Position numbers and translations under genes: made by a program. Below are positions 23,130 through 35,897 of a stretch of 64,000 nucleotides of DNA, piece by piece. The DNA is from Monosiga brevicollis MX1 (Eukaryota > Opisthokonta > Choanoflagellata > Craspedida > Salpingoecidae), in NCBI RefSeq assembly GCF_000002865.3, contig NW_001865071.1:217682-281681 (forward strand), written 5' to 3'. Numbering within the stretch: the stretch's first letter is position 1; every line of letters begins with the position of its first letter. The notes beneath the pieces are model-generated. The model saw only the letters and a program-made list of their open reading frames with translations. It did not search any database and was not told the DNA's origin.

Positions 23130-26100
23130 ATGTTGGCCCGACACTGCTTCTCCCCCTCTGCTTTCTCCCCTCCTCCTTTGCTCCATCGCAGCCCGACACC
23201 GCCCGCCGTGAGGGACCGCACTCGCGCCCACGATAGGGCCGCCTCAGGGCGGGGTGGAGCCTACGCCTCGCGCGCCCCCAATCACGACCCCATCCCTGAG
23301 GCCGCTGAAAGCGCAGCCGCGACCCCGATCCCACGCCCGCCATCCCCGATTACCACTGCAGGCCTCATCAAAGCCAAGCAAGCTGCCAACCTCTTTTTGC
23401 GTCGTGCGCAACGCACCACACCCGACGTTCCCGACGCGACAAACTCCTTTGCCGATTCGGCGTCCGACCAGGCGCAAAGCTCAGCCTCGGGCCCTCAGGC
23501 TTCAAACGGCTCGGCTCAAGGCGGGGGTTCAGGCTCCACCTCTAGCGCCACTCATTCAAACAACCAAAATAGTGCAGCCAAGTCAACACTCGGGGACCCG
23601 CGCTCTGAATCACCGGATCGTAAGGGCGCCTTGATCAGCCCACTCGGTCTTGCCAAAGCCAACAGCGCGGCACGCAAATTTCTGAGCGGTCGCCGCTCAG
23701 CACCGCCCACACAAGACACCCCAGCCCCAAGCAAGTCCCAAGAAGCAACCCTCCCTCCCCCACCTTCTGCCCGTGACCTTCGTAGGCGCCCATTCCAAGC
23801 CAGTGACGCCCTCTTCAGTCACCTGGACATCCACCTCGCCAGCCCTGAGACTCGGCCAAAACCTACGCCGCGCCCCAAGATCAAAGCCCCTGTTGTAACG
23901 GACGCTGACACCGAAGGTGATCTTGACAGCAACAACCGTGACGTTGATAGCAGCCACGCCCGACCTACGTCTCGTGCCTCCTCAGCTGTGCCCCCGCCTC
24001 GACCCGCCAGCGCAGTCAAATCCCGCGCACATTTTGAAGCCCAACCCACGGAATCCAAAACTGGCCTCACACCCGGTGGCAAGGCCCACCCCACCCCCAG
24101 ACCACCACACAGCAAGCCCCCGACCATCATACACCATCACCCTATTCCTGCTGTTCCCCCGTTTCAGTCCGACCCGTGGGCCATATTTGCCGAACGCGCC
24201 CGCGTCGTGACCCACGGCGCCACTGTCGTGTGCGTCCCCCTGCCACAGCGCCGCCGTCGCCGCGCCAAAAGTGCCGTATCTGAGCCCCTGTTGCCCGCTG
24301 TCCGCCCTGGTTGGTGCATTCTCGACGACGAGCCCATCGACGCTGGTCGTCAAGCAACCTATGAGGTTCGTCTCCAGCCGGTGAAAGGAAAATTGGCTGC
24401 CACCGGCCGCTGCTTCACCACCTTTGCCGCGGGAAATCCATCTCAGCAAAGCCTGCTCAGCAAAGCCCCAACCGGCTCCTGCGTGCTTTTTGAAGCTGGC
24501 GTTGGCCCAGTCCCCTACCACTTGGTGTTGTGGATGGTAGCGACTACTGCCGCTGATAAACAGCTCGTACCCGCCCTTCCCCCACATACGGCCGCGCCCT
24601 GCGCAGCCTGTGCATACTTGGCCGGCTTTTGCACCGACTACAATCGCGTGTACTGGCACCGCAACGGAGATCGTGCGCTTGGTCGCGTCACCGCCTTCCG
24701 GTCCACCCCTTCCCTCTCCGACGCTGGCCGCGAATTCTCTCGAGGAGTCACCCCCCAGGTTCCGGAACCCACCCTTTCCGCCACTGTATCGGCTTTCCGT
24801 GCCGCCACACGCTGGAAGCGCACCATCCACGAACCGGAACACGCCCGCCCACCAGCTGCGCGTGCCACTCCAAGCAAACACTCCGTACTCCAGCAACTCC
24901 TTGCCTACAACGTTGGTGCCCACGCGCACCGCGGTTGGCTCCAGGCAACACGCGCCGAGCTGGTCAAGCTCACCTCAACTTTTGGCAAACACCCAAGCCC
25001 CGTTGCCGACGCCGACTGGGACGAAGACGACACTGACCCCATTGAGACAGCCCGGCCCTTGCGTACCACCACAAGCCTACAAAACCTACGTGCCTACCGC
25101 GTCTCCCCAGCCCCCTTGTTCAACATGCAGCGCCCCAGCCAGAGCGGCGACTCGGCCCGCGACAGTCCAAATTATCGTCCGCGAACGACCGGTGCCAGTC
25201 CCGTCCCGCCGCGCCGTGCCGCGCCCGCCTCCGTGACCCTCGAAGACAGTGGCTCGTCCGCCCCTGCCCCGCGCCGCCCAAGCACACTCGGCGCTGCGGG
25301 CACCGCCAACAATGCTAGCAGCAACAATCTGCTGGGCAACTCCAAGCCAACCGTGGTTCGCAGTGGCGGCCGCCGCGCACAGCTCGAGTTCAAGTATCGC
25401 GATGACTTGAACGCTCACCCCGAGTGGATAGTTGCTGGTAAGGACCTCTTCAATCCCAAGCGCCAAACCCTTCAGGAATGGGCGTGTGGTCGCGCCTTGG
25501 CCGCCCAGTGCCGTGAGCGCAACACGCTCATGGGCCCGGCGGATGCCGCTGGCACTGCTGGCGCCGGCGAAGTCATTGATCGCCCCTCGTCCAAGCCCAC
25601 GGCCCGCAAGCTGCTGCCGTCCAAATCGGCCACCGACTTGCGGGAACACGTGTCTCCCGATATTCTCGAGCTCTCCGATCAGCATCTTGATGGCGTTCTC
25701 TCCATCGCCCGCACCAGCCGTGCAGGCATTTTTCAGACTTACCCAGACGGCACCCGCTTTCTTGAACTCCATCGTGGCAGCGGGGTGGTTTGCTACCCGA
25801 GTGGCAATACGGCCATGGTCATATCGCTTTGTCCCTCCGGCACGTACGTCTGGGCCTACGATGACCATCCTGAGGGTCGTCTCATGGCCTACTTTAGCCC
25901 CATCAGCGGCGGCGCATGCTATCACCCCACCGGGCAGCCACGCCTCGTCTGCACTCGCGATCTTCTTACGACATGCAATCCAGAAGGTGATGTGGAAGAA
26001 GTCTTGCGGTGGAGCGACCCAGCTGCAAGCCACACTGCCATCATCAACCCCTGTTTGACCGTGCGCGTCAAGTCTCGCACGGACGTGCGCATCACTGTCC

Positions 26101-26173
26101 GCCACCATCGCCCATCAGCACCAGCGCAAGAGGTAGGTCCACACTGCCACCATGACTTTGCCATCACAAGCGG

Positions 26174-26210
<37 letters not shown>

Positions 26211-27668
26211 CCCTCACGCTTCACAACCTCTTGCGCTTTACCCAGGATCGACGATTCACGGTCAGCGTTGGCAGCTCGGTACCGGCCGTGTGTGCAAGCA
26301 TGCAGGTGGTACCGCCGCAGTCTGCCATGCTTGCCGATCTACGTGCGCGCACGACCGATCTCCTCGATCGACTCGGCAATTTTGTCGGCCTGAATTTGGC
26401 GGAAAATGGTGTCGAGCTACCCAGTGAGCCGAGCACTTCAACTGTGAATGCTGGAGGATCTGGCAGCTCAGCACGCGTTCCACATGCGCCCAACGCCACG
26501 GCAAAGCCTGGACGCCCTGGATCCTCCAAGCTTCCGGTACGTTGGCAGTGGCATCAAGCGTCCAAGCCATGTGTCATCGCGCATCAGCCTTTTTTTAACA
26601 TTTAAGTGTGCTTTATTGGATTTTCTTTTCCCGGCAGGCACATCGACCCACGTCGACGCTGCGCGTCAAGTCAGCACGCTCCCCACGCGCAGCCATTAAT
26701 CATTTGGCCAGGCCACGCACAGCCCCACCAACTCGTACGGCCCGCACTCGCCCCTCCATCGCCTGTCTTATCGTTCGCCACGCCATGCCCATACCACGTG
26801 CGCTGTGCTCACGCTTTGATCGCTTGCCGTATGGGTGCAGTGCGAGGGTCATCCACGCAACAAAAGCAAGCAACAACACGAGGTCGTAGTCGACCAACGT
26901 CAGCCGTATCATCCGGCCCCTATTGCTTCTCCCGTACTGGCGCTCCTAGTCGCTCTGCCAAGTCCGCATGCTCTTTGTGTTCTCGATAATATGCTCTTGG
27001 CCGCCGGGGGAGTGTCATCAGCACGCATGGCTGACCCATCTTGCTGCACCGTTTAGAGCCTGCGGGTGTTTGCACAAGAGCGCGACACATTGTACCGACA
27101 CCATGTTGCAACAATTCGCCCAGTCGGCTCCCCGCAACAGCTACGCTATTTTGGCTTGTCACGCACCTTCAGCCGCGATGATCAGCGATCCCCTTGTGAG
27201 CGCCGTGCAGACGGTGTACCAAACCATCATGCATGCACAGCGTGGACAGTGCACTTTTGGCCCCCGTCCAGTCTTCGTAGCGCTTTATGCCGTTGGCAGG
27301 TGAGCTAGCACAGATGTGCAGAGGGCGATGATGTTTGAAGCTCGCGAAAAGAGTCGGCTTGTTGGCCCCGTCCTGGTGTTTGCGCGCTTTTTTCATCGTA
27401 TCTTTCTTGTGGTCTTTCCGCCTTGCAACCCTGTCGTCAAATGCTCTTATATGCACATGTGTACCTCTGCAGCCGCGATTGTCAACGACTCAAGATAGAC
27501 TACGCAGCCGCGCCTGGCTATCTTGTGATTCTTGATGCGCAAGGTCGCTTGCGATTTGCCAACAAGCACTGGAAGGGTCGACCATTCTCCGTACAATCTC
27601 TCAAGGAGCTGTTGCAGGAAGTGGATGCCCTACCAGTTTTGCCCGCCAACTTCAAGATGACGCACTAG
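23130..27668 (+). CDS. FAM194/ERICH6-family protein
   Basis: Five exons close in phase to about 1307 aa: 23130-26132, 26246-26536, 26638-26828, 27057-27299 and 27473-27668. The first about 640 residues are Pro/Ala/Ser-rich and mostly disordered, with one possibly folded region around residues 340-480. The FAM194-type domain follows: TYPDGTRFLEL, then YPSGNTAMVISL, then GGACYHPTGQPRLVC and LRWSD. This is the repeated YPsG/YhPtG pattern of animal ERICH6 and C3orf20 proteins. It continues over the intron into a beta-rich part (DRRFTVSVG). The last exon has GYLVILDAQGRLRFA, matching the C-terminal block of that family. Family members are poorly understood; several are enriched in testis and ciliated cells. 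The start is the first in-frame ATG, and an upstream exon is possible. Exons 3 and 4 rest mainly on phase. Confidence 0.65.
26175..26210. repeat. Poly-T tract in a FAM194-type intron
   Basis: About 36 T residues lie in the first intron, some 35 bases before the acceptor at 26245, the same arrangement as in the RWDD3-like gene. Confidence 0.9.
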
Positions 27669-28257
27669 GTGCCTCCGATTACACGTGGCTCCAACTCGAA
27701 AAACGATTTGGTGTGTTTGGCAATGCTTTCTTTTGAACATAGTAATGATACAACTGCTGGTCCTGCTCCATGCCAGCGATATTGCCGATACGTGCTTGTC
27801 ATAGATGTGACACGCGAATATAGAACCCTTTAAACTTAATTGTAGACTGCCAGTCATGCGGACGCTTATCGTGCAAGCATGATTGTGATGTGCACGACCA
27901 GGTCGAGACAACCAAATCATGATAAACAACGCGCCACATCCTGCGCTTGACACGTGAGCGCACGGCGCTCACACCAACTCGATTATTGGCCCAAACCAAA
28001 CTCGGCATCTGTCCTGGTTGCAGATCGGTCCGCTCCTGCGTCGAGTACCTGAAAAGTGTGTGTCGAGGGACGGATGACAAATACACTATGGAGACGAACA
28101 ACGAGACAAGAACAACAATACAAAACTAAACAAAACAAAACAAAAATAAAATAAAAGTAGAACATGACCAAACTCAGGGTTGACTCAGAAAACGACATGG
28201 TTGAGAACAAAAAGAAGATGATCACATGTGAATGGAAGCCTTGGCAACCGATAGCAC
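27669..28257. other. Convergent 3' spacer
   Basis: This lies between two stop codons on opposite strands. An A-rich patch (AAACAAAACAAAAATAAAAT-like) lies near 28124-28158 and may belong to a 3' untranslated region. No gene is supported. Confidence 0.55.
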
Positions 28258-31200
28258 CTAAGCTTCGGCTTTAGCATGACTAGCTTGTGCCGCCACGGGC
28301 GCAGCGTAGCCTTGACTTTCGCCGGCGGGTGCAGCGCTGGGTGGGCTGGTGGTTGTGGGCGGCTCTGTCGTGGCAACGGCACTGGTCTCACCCGAGGTGG
28401 CTGCATTTGCGTCCCCGTGGTGATGTTGGTGACGTCGATGGCGCTCCTCACTGGATGACTTGTGGGAGCGTGATTTGTGCTTGCGCCGAGAAGAGCTCTC
28501 CCGACTGCGATCCTTTGACTTTCTCTTCTTCTTGGCGTCCAACTGAAAGTCAACAATAGCATCCGCAACCACGTTGGCGGCGGCGGGTGTAGCTTCAACA
28601 GGGCTGGAGGTGACGAGGTCCGTTGACGTGCCATCGTGGCGATGGCGGTGATGCTTGTGTTTGTGCTTCTTCTTTTTCTTGCTATTGAGAGAGCTGCTGC
28701 TCTTGTGGGTTTTGGCGCGCTTGGAGTGCGGCTCCTCATCGTCAGAGTCACTCATATACCCAGCGTTTTTCTTGCCAGTGAGAAGACCCCATTCAATGCG
28801 CGCTATTATTGGCAGGATGTGCGAGTCAGGTCGGTGGGGCAACTCGGAAGGTACACGCGAAAGGCAGCGGTCGCTTGAGCACGAAGGATGAAAGGCAGAT
28901 GCATGGCAGGTTGTGGTTACCTTGGAGACCTTGTTCCTTGACAGAAGATGGCGCGCTATGCAAATAGCGTGTCGCTTTACGCTATCAAGGTGGAGGAGAG
29001 GCAAAAGGACGAAGGGCAGAAGGGAAATGTGACTGGATAGCGTTGTGGATCATCGTATGCACTCGGACAAACCCTTAGTAAACAAAACAAGATCAGCGAA
29101 CATCCAAACCAGCTGGGATCAAGGCGTACCCGCAAGCTCGAAGCCGAATAGATCGAGTCGAAACGCTCCACGAGTTGATCCCAGGGTACCTATCGAGAAA
29201 CCCACGACGTCTGTTAGCACGAACGGTCCGCACGCCTTCCAAACTAAAACGCCGTGCAATTCCCAATGGCCCATGGCGATATCATGGATACCAGGTCAAG
29301 GTGTGTCGCTTTCGAGGCTTGAATGTATTCAAGCAATTTGAGGGTGTCCTTGATGGACCACTCAGGCGCATCGCTTTTGCCCAACCGAGAGCGCTGCATC
29401 TTAATGAGCAGCCGGTGAACGTACACCTGGCGACACTGCAGCGGCGTGCGATCGCCATTCAGTTGGGCGCTGACTTGTTCCCATGGCACTTGATCCATGA
29501 GTTGGCCGTCCGGCAGTAAGTAGGGCTTGACCGCATTGAGGAGCGCCTGTTCCTCTTCCTTGGTCCAGGCACCCTGCTTTGAGTGCTCGTGGCGCAACTT
29601 GTGGCGGTAATGGTCATTTACTGCTTGTGGTGTGCGGTGCATCAACTGACCAATGCGCTTCCAATCACTGCCATACTGTGACACACGCACCAGAAGCAAG
29701 TGGTCAGTGACCGAATCGACGAAGCAAGCCACATTGGTATGGGGCTTGCAGAACATGTGGGAGCGGGCCAGGCGAGCTGAGGCAGATACCAACTTGTTGA
29801 TGGAGACGCAGCAGTTGAGCTGACTCTTCGGTCGAAAAGGGTTTGGACTTGGTGGACGAGGCAACATCGTTTTGGTATGTTCGAAGGACACGGCGATACA
29901 CGTGAAAGATGGGCCGCCAGATGCCACGCGCAGCGCGACTATAGAAAGCTCGCTTGATGTTACGATCCTTGCTGACACCACAGACGACAGCTTCAAGGTC
30001 GACTTGAGGATGTTCCTGCCTAAAGTCATCAATGTTGCGCTGCAACAAAAGTTCTTCATCGGGAAGCCACTTGCCTTTGCGAAAGGGTATCTCCCGCTTG
30101 GCCAAATCATCGTAAGTGTCCTTTTTTATGTGCCAAAGAGAGTGCAGATATGCGAGCTGTGCCTCTTGTTCTGGACGCAAGGCCTCATTTGGGGCAGTCA
30201 GCTTGGCTGATGTGGCCAGAAGGTTGCTTGCGCCAGCTTCAGGCATGGCAAGCCCGGGGAGCCCGCCCATGGAGTTCATGGCACCCATGTTGCTCAGACC
30301 ATTCATGCCACCCATGGGGTTCATGCCGTTCATCGGGTTCATGCCGTTCATGGGGTTCATGCCGTTCATGGGGTTCATCGGATTCATACCACCCATAGCG
30401 TTCATGCCGCCCATAGCGTTCATGCCGCCCATGCCGTTCATGCCGCCCATGCCGTTCATACCCATCATGCCGCTCATGCTGGTCGCGGAACCGAGCGAGC
30501 CATCGCCACCCATCATCATGGAACCCATTGTGCCAGCCTCAACGGGGAGCCGAGCACCAGGGGTTGGGGCGGTGCCGGCAACAGCGCCGGTGCTGGGAAC
30601 GGAGCCGACCCCGTTGCCCATGGGATGAGCGTAGGTGCCGGGCGGAATGCCTGCGGCCGGAAAACTGGAGGCTGAAAGGCCCACCGAGTTGCTGGAGACC
30701 GGCATGTTGCCCGTACTTGGAGCATAGTTTGCAGCCGGATAGGCACTGAGGTCTGCGTAAGCGTTTGGGTTGGCCACGGATGTGGCTTTGGAGACTGTGG
30801 TCATGTCATTCATGGCATCGCGCGGGCCGTAGGGATTGGCATGGCTATATCCCGTGTGGCTGCCGGTGGTGCCCATGGCCATGCCGCCAGGACCGCCTGG
30901 CATCATTCCGGACCCAAACATAGCACCGGGTTGTGCGTGGAGATAGAGCATCGGGTCGGCCTGAGAAAAGGCAGGCATGGACGCAGAAAAGGAGGATTCG
31001 TAGGTTTTGGGCATAAATGCCCATTGGGTGGGCATGCTTCCAGGCGGCATGACCATACCAGGCATCATGCCAGGGTTGCCTAGATAGGCCCCGTTGACTT
31101 GTGAATCGCTGCCGCTGCCGCCGCCCATACTGCTGTCCTGGCCGTTGCGAGAACTCCTTCGCTTGTCCTTTTTGCTCTTGCTCTTGTGTTTGTGTTTCTT

Positions 31201-31416
31201 GTGCTTGTGGCGGTGCGATGCAGCCGCATCCGCATTCGCGCTCTGAAGAGCATCGGAGGTATCCATCACGGGGTTTCGAGACTGTTTCGTCGCGGTGGCT
31301 TCATCAACAGCAGTCTGCCGGCCCGTGTCAGTACCGGCCCTTCTCGCCGTTGATTCGGCTGCTTGACGGTTTGCAATTCCTAAAAGTGCTTCGGCAATCT
31401 CGTCCTCCTCCGCCAT
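28258..31416 (-). CDS. Myb-domain DNA-binding protein (DMTF1/TTF1/Reb1-like)
   Basis: Five exons close in phase to about 887 aa: 29794-31416, 29292-29675, 29130-29189, 28930-28981 and 28258-28802. The order is as follows. An acidic N-terminus comes first, then a Lys/His-rich block (KHKKHKHKSKSKKDKRR). A Met/Gly/Asn-rich region follows, with MNGMGG- and MNPMNGM-type repeats coded at about 30254-30475. Then comes a conserved block with REIPFRKGKWLPDEE, like the start of the Myb array in DMTF1, TTF1 and Reb1. Myb repeats follow, including SDWKRIGQLMHRTPQAVNDH, WTKEEEQALLNAV and a split one ending PWDQLVERF. The C-terminal exon is again Lys/His/Ser-rich. Relatives bind DNA to regulate transcription or terminate Pol I, so sequence-specific binding is the likely role. 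The 60- and 52-nt exons join by phase only. Confidence 0.8.
30254..30475 (-). repeat. Met-Asn-Gly coding repeat in the Myb gene
   Basis: Tandem 9- and 18-base units encode MGG, MNG and MNP triplets. The units differ at synonymous and non-synonymous sites, so it is an ageing tandem expansion that kept its frame. Confidence 0.85.
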
Positions 31417-31816
31417 CACAACCAACCATGCAACCAGTCTCCACCCAGTACATCCACAACCCCACCCCCCCCTCCCCCCAGCTCAGCAGGGTTTGAATGC
31501 AATCTCACCCGTTCTCACCAAAGCCTGACACAACGACGACGACGACGACGTCCCCGTCCGTCCGAGAAGAAGAAGCAAGCTGCTGCGAGCACACACCAGA
31601 ACCGTCTCTCTCTCTCTCTGTGAAACGTCACACACGCACACACACACACACAAAGAAAAAAATACCAAAAAAAAAAAACGTCAGTTTTGCCGTTTGCATT
31701 ACAGGTGCGGGATGCCGCTGACTTGGTAGTATTATTTTACGTGGAAAAATTGGGTGGAAATGATACTGGTGTTGTGGTTTTGAGGGATCGTGCTCGTTGA
31801 GTGTCAAAACGCGCGC

Positions 31817-31858
<42 letters not shown>

Positions 31859-32197
31859 CTCTCTCTCTTTTTTTTTTCTTTTCTCTCTCTCTCTCTCTCG
31901 TGTTGTGTCAAACGGCAGCGGGACAGCGGGCGGTGGCGGTGAACGTGCTCGGCCCTACATCACTGCGTCCGTCCATCGCACCGACAGCGTCGTCGCTCCT
32001 CCCCGGCGACATTGAAAGCCCAACGTACGTTCTGGATGCTTCGCCTGAATTGGCCCCCTACGGGCAGTTCGCGAAAATCCGAGAAACCCACGGGAGCGTT
32101 CTTCAAACCCCCTTTTCACCTTTGACGCAGTGACATGGTTTCAGAGAGAGGAGGCATTGTGGGTGTGGGTGTGTGGACCCACCACGGCGCCCGGACC
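31417..32197. other. Intergenic region upstream of the Myb gene
   Basis: It contains an AC/A-rich patch near 31630-31680, a (GT)n run near 31817-31856 followed by CT runs, and an open plus-strand stretch (about 31915-32132) that reads as unique sequence but has no start or family match. No gene is confirmed. Confidence 0.45.
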
Positions 32198-32440
32198 ATG
32201 TCTTCCGCCAATGATGTCGGTCGTCCACCGCCGGGGGCGGAGCTGAACAAGCTCTGCCGCCCACGCACAGCTGCCGTATCAAGCCACACGGCAACTGTAA
32301 AGGTCGTAAATCAAAAAGTCAAAACTGTGGGCTTCGGATGCCTGAGTGGCATACCTGTCGAAGAAGTTCGGGATGCGCTCGCCGACTGCTCGCGCTTGCG
32401 AGACGAACTCATCACATCCAAAGTTGCGGCTAATTGCTGA
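32198..32440 (+). CDS. Possible small protein, unrecognised
   Basis: This is an 80-codon ATG frame whose second half looks like a real helix (GIPVEEVRDALADCSRLRDE) and ends SKVAANC. A longer version could start at 32135. I know no homologue. The minus strand is also open here with a plausible donor, so either strand or neither may code. It is listed because composition and helix periodicity are better than chance background. Confidence 0.25.
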   Translation: MSSANDVGRPPPGAELNKLCRPRTAAVSSHTATVKVVNQKVKTVGFGCLSGIPVEEVRDALADCSRLRDELITSKVAANC

Positions 32441-33059
32441 CGGCGGACTACCTCAAGTGGCCTCTTGAGACTTGACCCTGGCCGCTCGCTTTCGCCAAAC
32501 GCGACTGTTAGCACATCTCTTTGAACTCTTGATGCAACCATGCCCGGCTCCTCTCGCCGCTTCCTTTGTGTTACTGCCTTGTTTGGCGATGGCACCGGCC
32601 GATCATTCTTTCACCCCCCACGACCCACAATGATCACATGCGACGTCCTTGCCGTCGTTATCGCCAACGATCTTCTTAAAAACGATCTTCTTAAGAATTT
32701 TTGCGATCGAGCGTCTTGTTTTAGCCAAGAGAGAAGCAAAGAAACACTGGTGCTGATGCAAGCTAGTTCTCTGTCTGTCGCCCGTGCTTGAAAGCGGCCT
32801 CGGCAACGCCGACAGATGGCGTGTGCTCATTTGAACAAGTGCCTTTTGTGGGTTCAACTAAAAAAATTGTCAAGGGAAAAGAGAGAAGGACGGAAAGAAA
32901 GACAAAGGACCAAACGCGCGCGCGCGCACAATGTGCACTACACCGAGGCGCTTTTTGCACCAGGGGCCAACACAATGGATGAATCACCATGCAAACCCAT
33001 GAGCCGAGCCTGGACAATGCAACAATCGCATAGCGTGCTTGTGGGGTGCTTGTGTGGGC
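32441..33059. other. Spacer downstream of PDHB
   Basis: No gene is supported. It presumably contains the PDHB 3' untranslated region, and a duplicated AACGATCTTCTTAA-like unit lies near 32668-32695. Confidence 0.5.
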
Positions 33060-35042
33060 TTATTGGATGTTGAGCATGCCCTTGACGGTGCGCACGACGT
33101 TGCCGGCGTTGGGGAAAGCCAGATCCTCAAGGTTCTTCGCATAAGGTGTGGGAATATCCGCACCCGTCACACGCAGGACAGGGGCATCCAGGTAGTCAAA
33201 CGCCTCGGCTGCACATTACACGCACGACCAGGCGCGGAGCAAGAATGCATGAGGGATGAGATGACCGACACGGATGGAACGGGCGCAGACACCCTTGCCG
33301 AGGTGCTGGGTCCCAGCCTCGACAAAGTGATCAATGGGCGACCAAGCAACGTACTCTCCATAACCTGGGCGCAAATTTCCGAGCCAACGCCCGACTGAGG
33401 CCAGCCAGCCTCAACAGTGATCAGGCTATACACGCACGCGGCCCATGGCATGATGAGATCCGGGCACGGGACACGGCAAACGCGCAGGAATGACACAGCA
33501 AACGCCTGGCAGCTGATTTCAAGAAAAGGGCGCATACCGGTTGGTCTTCTTGACCGAGTTGACAATGGCCTCAGTGTCCATGGGGCGGAGGGAACGGAGG
33601 TTGATCACTTCGCAGCTGATGCCCTCTGCCTTGAGCTGATCGGCAGCCTCCAAGGCGAAACCGACAGCGATGGAGTGTGCCACAAGGGTCACGTCAGTAC
33701 CTGGAAGATGGACGCGCCAAACCCCACATGATGCACACGCGCGAGATGAGACGGCCACGGCACATCGGACTCTAAGCACGTGTCCTCAATGGCTCAATGG
33801 AGAAAGAGAACATGACCGGCAACGCTTTGACGGGTCGACGCGCGAAGGAGAGACGAGGGTGGGCGACAAACAAACCTTCGCGCTCAATCTTGGCCTTGCC
33901 AATGGGGATGATAAAGTCGGAAGACATGGCCTCATCAGACATGTCAAACTCCTTGCCATACATCAGCTCGTTCTCGAGCACGACGACGGGGTTGGGGTCG
34001 GCGATGGCAGCCTTGATCAGACCCTTGCAATCCTCAGAGGACCAAGGGGAAACCACCTTGAGGCCGGGGCAAGAGCTGTACCAAGCACCAAAGCACTGCG
34101 AGTGCTGGGCACCCACACCGGCGGACATGCCGTTGGGACCACGGAAGACGATGGGGCAATCCAGCTAGCCATGGACAGACAAGGCGGGCACAAGCCCAGA
34201 CCCAAGCAGAACCAGAAGCGGTGAGGGCAAGGGACACAGGCACGCAGGATGCGCGGGAGCGTTGGATGCGCGGGGGCGCAGGATGCGCGGGAGCGTTGGT
34301 TGCGGTGAGATGCTTACAATGCCCGCCGACATGTACTTGCCCTTGGCCGCCGAGTTGACAATCTGAGCAGCGGAGCGCAAAGCTTTGATGAGTGAGGTGG
34401 AGAAGCTGAGAGTATGCAGGACCAGTGAGAGGAGGCATGGCACACCGCGACAACGCACGTGGTCAATGGCCTGCATGGCAAAGTTGAAGGTCATAAACTC
34501 GCAAATGGGACGCATGCCACCCATGGCAGCACCCACAGCGACGCCAGCAAAGCCCATCTCCGTGATGGGGGTATCAATCACGCGCTGTACGAGGGAGGAG
34601 CAAGTGGTGGTGAGCGCGCTGGTCGGCGAACCACCAAAGACGGGGGCGCGCGACAGGGGTGCGCGATTCCAAGGCTTGAGCGAGGCTCAACGATGCGCGA
34701 AGGATACCTTCTCGCCAAACTCTTGCAGGAGACCACGCGTGACCTTGTAGGCGCCGTTGTACTGGCCGACCTCCTCGCCCATGATGATGACCTTGTCGTC
34801 CTTCTGCATCATCTCGCGGATGCCCGCGTTGAGGGCATCACGCACCGTCACCTGTGGTCCCCCAAATGTCAAGTGAGGCAGGACAGGCAGAGGCCATGAG
34901 CGAGCGGGGATGCCGGGGTTTCAACACAGAGAAGGAATCTGGCTGGTGGCGAGCGTACCTTCTCTGCGGCCAGGGCCGCAGAGGTGCTGAGCGCGCGCAC
35001 ATTGGCGCGGCTCGCCGTCATCACGCGTGTCAAAGACGCCAT
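33060..35042 (-). CDS. PDHB: Pyruvate dehydrogenase E1 beta subunit, mitochondrial
   Basis: With E1 alpha this forms the thiamine-diphosphate decarboxylase of the mitochondrial pyruvate dehydrogenase complex. Eight exons close in phase to 356 aa (human 359): 34959-35042, 34708-34851, 34459-34584, 34318-34362, 33876-34164, 33538-33700, 33355-33425 and 33060-33208. The first exon encodes an Arg/Ser/Ala-rich presequence typical of a matrix import signal. Then follow [15 protein letters not shown], the [14 protein letters not shown] block, [23 protein letters not shown] with [44 protein letters not shown], and the C-terminal domain with [13 protein letters not shown] and [13 protein letters not shown]. 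All conserved segments of the family are in order with no gap. Start and stop are clear. Confidence 0.96.
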
Positions 35043-35586
35043 GTCTATATATCTCTGCATGCGCACCCAGAGTGTTTGTATCAGAAAAGCGTGTCCAGAC
35101 AGGCCACAAACACGCTGGATATCCTGAAGGAAGGAGTGTCTTTCACGACGCCAAGACACAAAGACACTCAAGAGGGCCATGTCCGCACTGCACCCACCTG
35201 TGTGACCGAGAAGCGAAAAAGCGAAGAGGTCGCGCTTTGACTTGATCACGCGCTTGTTCTATGGTGGACCAAGGCAGGCATTCAGCAGACCCATGAACAA
35301 GACGACCCTGAGAAGCAACATGGGCTGTCCAGACAAAGTGGCACGGTGGTGGTGGGACACCAGGTGCTTCCTCCTGCTCAGCCGGCCCCAGCAACCAGAC
35401 GCACAACCTCCCCAGCCAATCCCACATGCCCTGGTGTCTGATGTCATTCACGGCATATCCACCGACCATTGCCCTACCCACTGCACCTCACATCCCACAC
35501 CCAACGCCTGGCCCCGCCACCAACACGCGCACAACCCCGGGGCTGGCTGCCAAATATCAAGCACACAGAGATAGATATATCGGAAG

Positions 35587-35643
<57 letters not shown>

Positions 35644-35858
35644 CAAGATGTCATAATCGCATCAGCTCGCTGGGCTGGGCTGGTGTGTATTGGAAAGGGC
35701 TTGCTTGTGATGGGGGAGAGAGGGAGAGGGGGGTTGAGCCAATGGGCTGGTCAAGACCGTTGGTATATGTGTTCTCCATGCATGGCCTCGCAGCTGACCA
35801 GCTCAGGGCCGGAGCCAGGGTGCGGCTGCCGTTTCATGCTCTCAGATCAAATCACATG

Positions 35859-35897
<39 letters not shown>

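Noticed and set aside
24000-26108. Long minus-strand frames opposite the FAM194-type gene
   Set aside because: They are shadows of a GC-rich exon; the plus strand carries the conserved domain and correct splice phases.
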